This document shows, piece by piece, positions 36,252 to 37,729 of a DNA stretch of 37,729 bases; positions within the stretch are counted from its first letter, which is position 1; every line of letters begins with the position of its first letter. A model generated the notes under the pieces. It was not told the origin of the DNA, searched no databases, and saw nothing but the letters and a program-made list of their open reading frames with translations. Source of the stretch: an uncultured Francisellaceae bacterium. Lineage in GTDB: Bacteria > Pseudomonadota > Gammaproteobacteria > UBA6186 > Azoamicaceae. A program made the position numbers and the translations under genes. The stretch is taken from contig CAIVQA010000040.1 of assembly GCA_903907935.1 (NCBI GenBank), positions 1 through 37,729 of the forward strand, read 5' to 3'.

Positions 36252-36674
36252 ATGAGTTCTAAAAAAACATTTAAGTTCGATAAATTAATACGAGACAATT
36301 TTTATCAAAAAATACTAAAAGATAATAATGTGAGTTTTAAGCTTAAGAATTTATCTAATAACGAAGAATTACTAGATTATTTTAAATTAAAAATTACTGA
36401 AGAAGCCAACGAAGTAGCCGGGGCTGATTCAAAAGAACATTTAATAGAAGAATTAGCGGATTGTCTCGAGGTTATCCACGGGTTCGCTAAAATATTAGGA
36501 TTAAATTTTGATGATATTGAAACTGCAAGGCAACATAAATTAATAAAAAGAGGCGGTTTTTCAGGAGGTATTGTTGTTGACACTATTAGTTTAACTGAAA
36601 ATCACGAGTTAGCTCAGTATTGCTTAAAATATTCCGATAAATATCCTGAGATAGAAGTAGACATAGAATGCTAA
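36252..36674 (+). CDS. MazG/PRA-PH-type pyrophosphohydrolase
   Basis: 140 residues. FDKLIRDNF at the start, KITEEANEVAG and EELADCLEVIHGFAKILG in the middle match the all-alpha NTP pyrophosphohydrolase superfamily, with the acidic EExxE...EELAD metal-binding set. It is related to phosphoribosyl-ATP pyrophosphohydrolases, but no histidine genes are near, so house-cleaning of altered nucleotides is more likely. GGAG lies eight bases before the ATG. It follows lpd by 16 bp on the same strand and may be the end of that transcript. The last ~35 residues are an acidic extension not usual in the family. Confidence 0.82.
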   Translation: MSSKKTFKFDKLIRDNFYQKILKDNNVSFKLKNLSNNEELLDYFKLKITEEANEVAGADSKEHLIEELADCLEVIHGFAKILGLNFDDIETARQHKLIKRGGFSGGIVVDTISLTENHELAQYCLKYSDKYPEIEVDIEC

Positions 36675-36685
36675 ATTGTACTTTA

Positions 36686-37579
36686 TTAAGTTTTTATACT
36701 CTGTTGTGCTTTTAATTTTTGTATTTCTCCGATAGATAATCCAGTTACTTCTGTTATTACCTTTAATGGTAGTTTTTTCTCTAACATATTGCAGGCAATG
36801 TTAGCAATTCTTTGATTACCAATTTCTAACCCTTTTTGCATGCCCTTTTGCATACCCTTTTGCATACCCTTTTGCATGCCTTGCTCTTCGAAATATTGTG
36901 CTGCAGTACCCATAATTTTATACTCCTTAACTATTTCTATTGATTCTAATTTTTTGATAAATTTAGCTACATTTGATATATTACCCTCTGTAATTATATA
37001 CTTAAAAAAGCTATTTATGTATAGTAAATGTTGCTCTATTGGCACTAAATTAACACACAATTTATTTAACAAATCACAAATCATATCAGCTAATACTAAA
37101 AAATCTCTATCTCTTATATGTTTTTGAGCAAATTCTAATAAAGCTATAACCTTATGTTGTTTGATTGTTTTATCTGATATTTGAGTTAGATCTACTATAT
37201 TAATGTTTCTAGCAAAATGCTCTTTTATAAAATTTGGTTCATGAAATAAATCTAAAAAATTTAACGAATATGGATAAGGCGCTTTTGTCCCATGATAAAA
37301 TAATAACGGAAACACCACTGGTAATTTAAGATCTTTAGGATATTGTAGTAAATGGTTTTGCATAATTGCAATCTGATACTTAACAATTCTAAATGGTATC
37401 ATTTTAGAAGCACTAGACTGATGTTCAACTAGCATATAAATATATCCTGTTGTACCGGAATCCATTTTAGCTTTATATACCACATCCGTAAATTGTTCTT
37501 CTAGATCTTCATCGATATAAGATTCTTTACAAAGTTCAATGTTATCTAAATTAAATTTATCTAAAATTTTAGATGGCAA
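36686..37579 (-). CDS. Rpn-family PD-(D/E)XK nuclease / putative transposase, 5'-truncated
   Basis: 297 residues. FTDVVYKAKMD...YIYMLVEHQSS with MIPFRIVKYQIAIMQNHL is the Rpn (recombination-promoting nuclease, formerly transposase_31) core; Asp and the E-x-Q pair form the nuclease site. The C-terminus has four MQKG repeats and ends in the usual LPLKVITEVTGLSIGEIQKL. The only start is a TTG (37579) without a Shine-Dalgarno, and that codon aligns with an internal Leu of the family's HLP motif. Remnants of the true N-terminus (IHHKLF) lie further upstream in another frame, with a structured insertion between. I think this is a decaying gene; the nuclease core itself is still open. Confidence 0.8.
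   Translation of the reverse strand: MPSKILDKFNLDNIELCKESYIDEDLEEQFTDVVYKAKMDSGTTGYIYMLVEHQSSASKMIPFRIVKYQIAIMQNHLLQYPKDLKLPVVFPLLFYHGTKAPYPYSLNFLDLFHEPNFIKEHFARNINIVDLTQISDKTIKQHKVIALLEFAQKHIRDRDFLVLADMICDLLNKLCVNLVPIEQHLLYINSFFKYIITEGNISNVAKFIKKLESIEIVKEYKIMGTAAQYFEEQGMQKGMQKGMQKGMQKGLEIGNQRIANIACNMLEKKLPLKVITEVTGLSIGEIQKLKAQQSIKT
36837..36880 (-). repeat. 12-bp tandem repeats encoding Met-Gln-Lys-Gly
   Basis: About four copies of a 12-bp unit in the 3' part of the Rpn-type gene, giving MQKG repeats. Whole numbers of codons, so length changes keep the frame. Such repeats are frequent in this family. Confidence 0.8.
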
Positions 37580-37594
37580 ATGAGTTGCTAAGCT

Positions 37595-37669
37595 GGTAGG
37601 GAGTGTAGTTACCTACACTCTCCCCATTTAGAACCACATCGTGCCCTATTAAGGCAATGGGCTCAAGAC
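37595..37669. repeat. Possible small structured insertion in the Rpn gene
   Basis: About 75 bp richer in G+C than its surroundings, lying between decayed N-terminal codons and the open Rpn frame. It contains an 8-bp perfect hairpin GAGTGTAG/CTACACTC (37601-37608, 37613-37620) and a second imperfect one, GCCCTATT with AATGGGC (37643-37650, 37656-37662). Boundaries are estimated from where family-like protein sequence stops and resumes. Confidence 0.4.
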
Positions 37670-37729
37670 AACTTTCTTCGCTAGTTCTTATTTTTCAAAA
37701 TAGCTTATGGTGAATTTTTATTTCTGGTA

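Noticed and set aside
36252..36674. Histidine-biosynthesis HisE
   Set aside because: It shares the fold, but no other his genes are near and the C-terminal extension and start motif fit house-keeping pyrophosphohydrolases better.
36837..36880. CRISPR-like array
   Set aside because: The 12-bp units are contiguous, without spacers, and encode MQKG repeats inside an open Rpn-type gene.

Overview
This is an AT-rich stretch (roughly 30% G+C by eye) of a bacterial chromosome. It most likely comes from a host-associated gammaproteobacterium, possibly near Legionellales/Coxiellaceae. Three things point that way: a homodimeric-type PDH operon (aceE-aceF-lpd) with an AmpE gene just upstream, as near the E. 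coli ampDE/aceEF-lpd locus; a tkt-gap-pgk-pyk cluster; and an rplY-pth-ychF cluster. The large unknown proteins (a repeat protein, two paralogs, a 3130-residue protein), a truncated pyruvate kinase and several palindromic repeats fit a symbiont or intracellular parasite. The placement is an inference from gene content only.

Layout. 0.2-2.2 kb: a minus-strand protein made of about nine 30-residue repeats plus a unique C-terminal part. 2.4-7.9 kb: a minus-strand glycolytic/pentose-phosphate operon, tkt, gap, pgk and pyk in transcription order, with two palindromic elements lodged in its junctions. 8.0-11.9 kb: an EamA transporter, a SIMPL-domain protein on the opposite strand flanked by a 26-bp direct repeat, then metK overlapping rsmE. 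11.9-16.3 kb: two paralogous ~490-residue proteins of unknown function with an opposed MATE transporter gene between them. 16.3-20.3 kb: a minus-strand group of tRNA-Gln, rplY, pth, ychF and an FAD oxidoreductase. 20.4-29.7 kb: one gene for a 3130-residue protein whose middle matches the pattern of the DUF3638/DUF3645 helicase-like family. Its N-terminus carries His and Gly-Asn-Cys motifs in an order that suggests a permuted papain-like fold. 29.7-30.2 kb: a non-coding gap with a palindromic element. 30.2-36.7 kb: ampE-like gene, aceE, aceF, lpd and a small MazG/PRA-PH-type pyrophosphohydrolase. 36.7-37.7 kb: an Rpn-type PD-(D/E)XK nuclease gene with a broken 5' end.

The metabolic genes give lower glycolysis to pyruvate (gap, pgk, pyk), then acetyl-CoA (PDH), with transketolase linking to pentoses and metK supplying S-adenosylmethionine (used by rsmE for 16S rRNA methylation). 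The most unusual content is the giant protein and a family of 146-149-bp palindromes, three copies, one of which supplies the last codons of gap. A separate 108-bp inverted-repeat element supplies the last codons of tkt.
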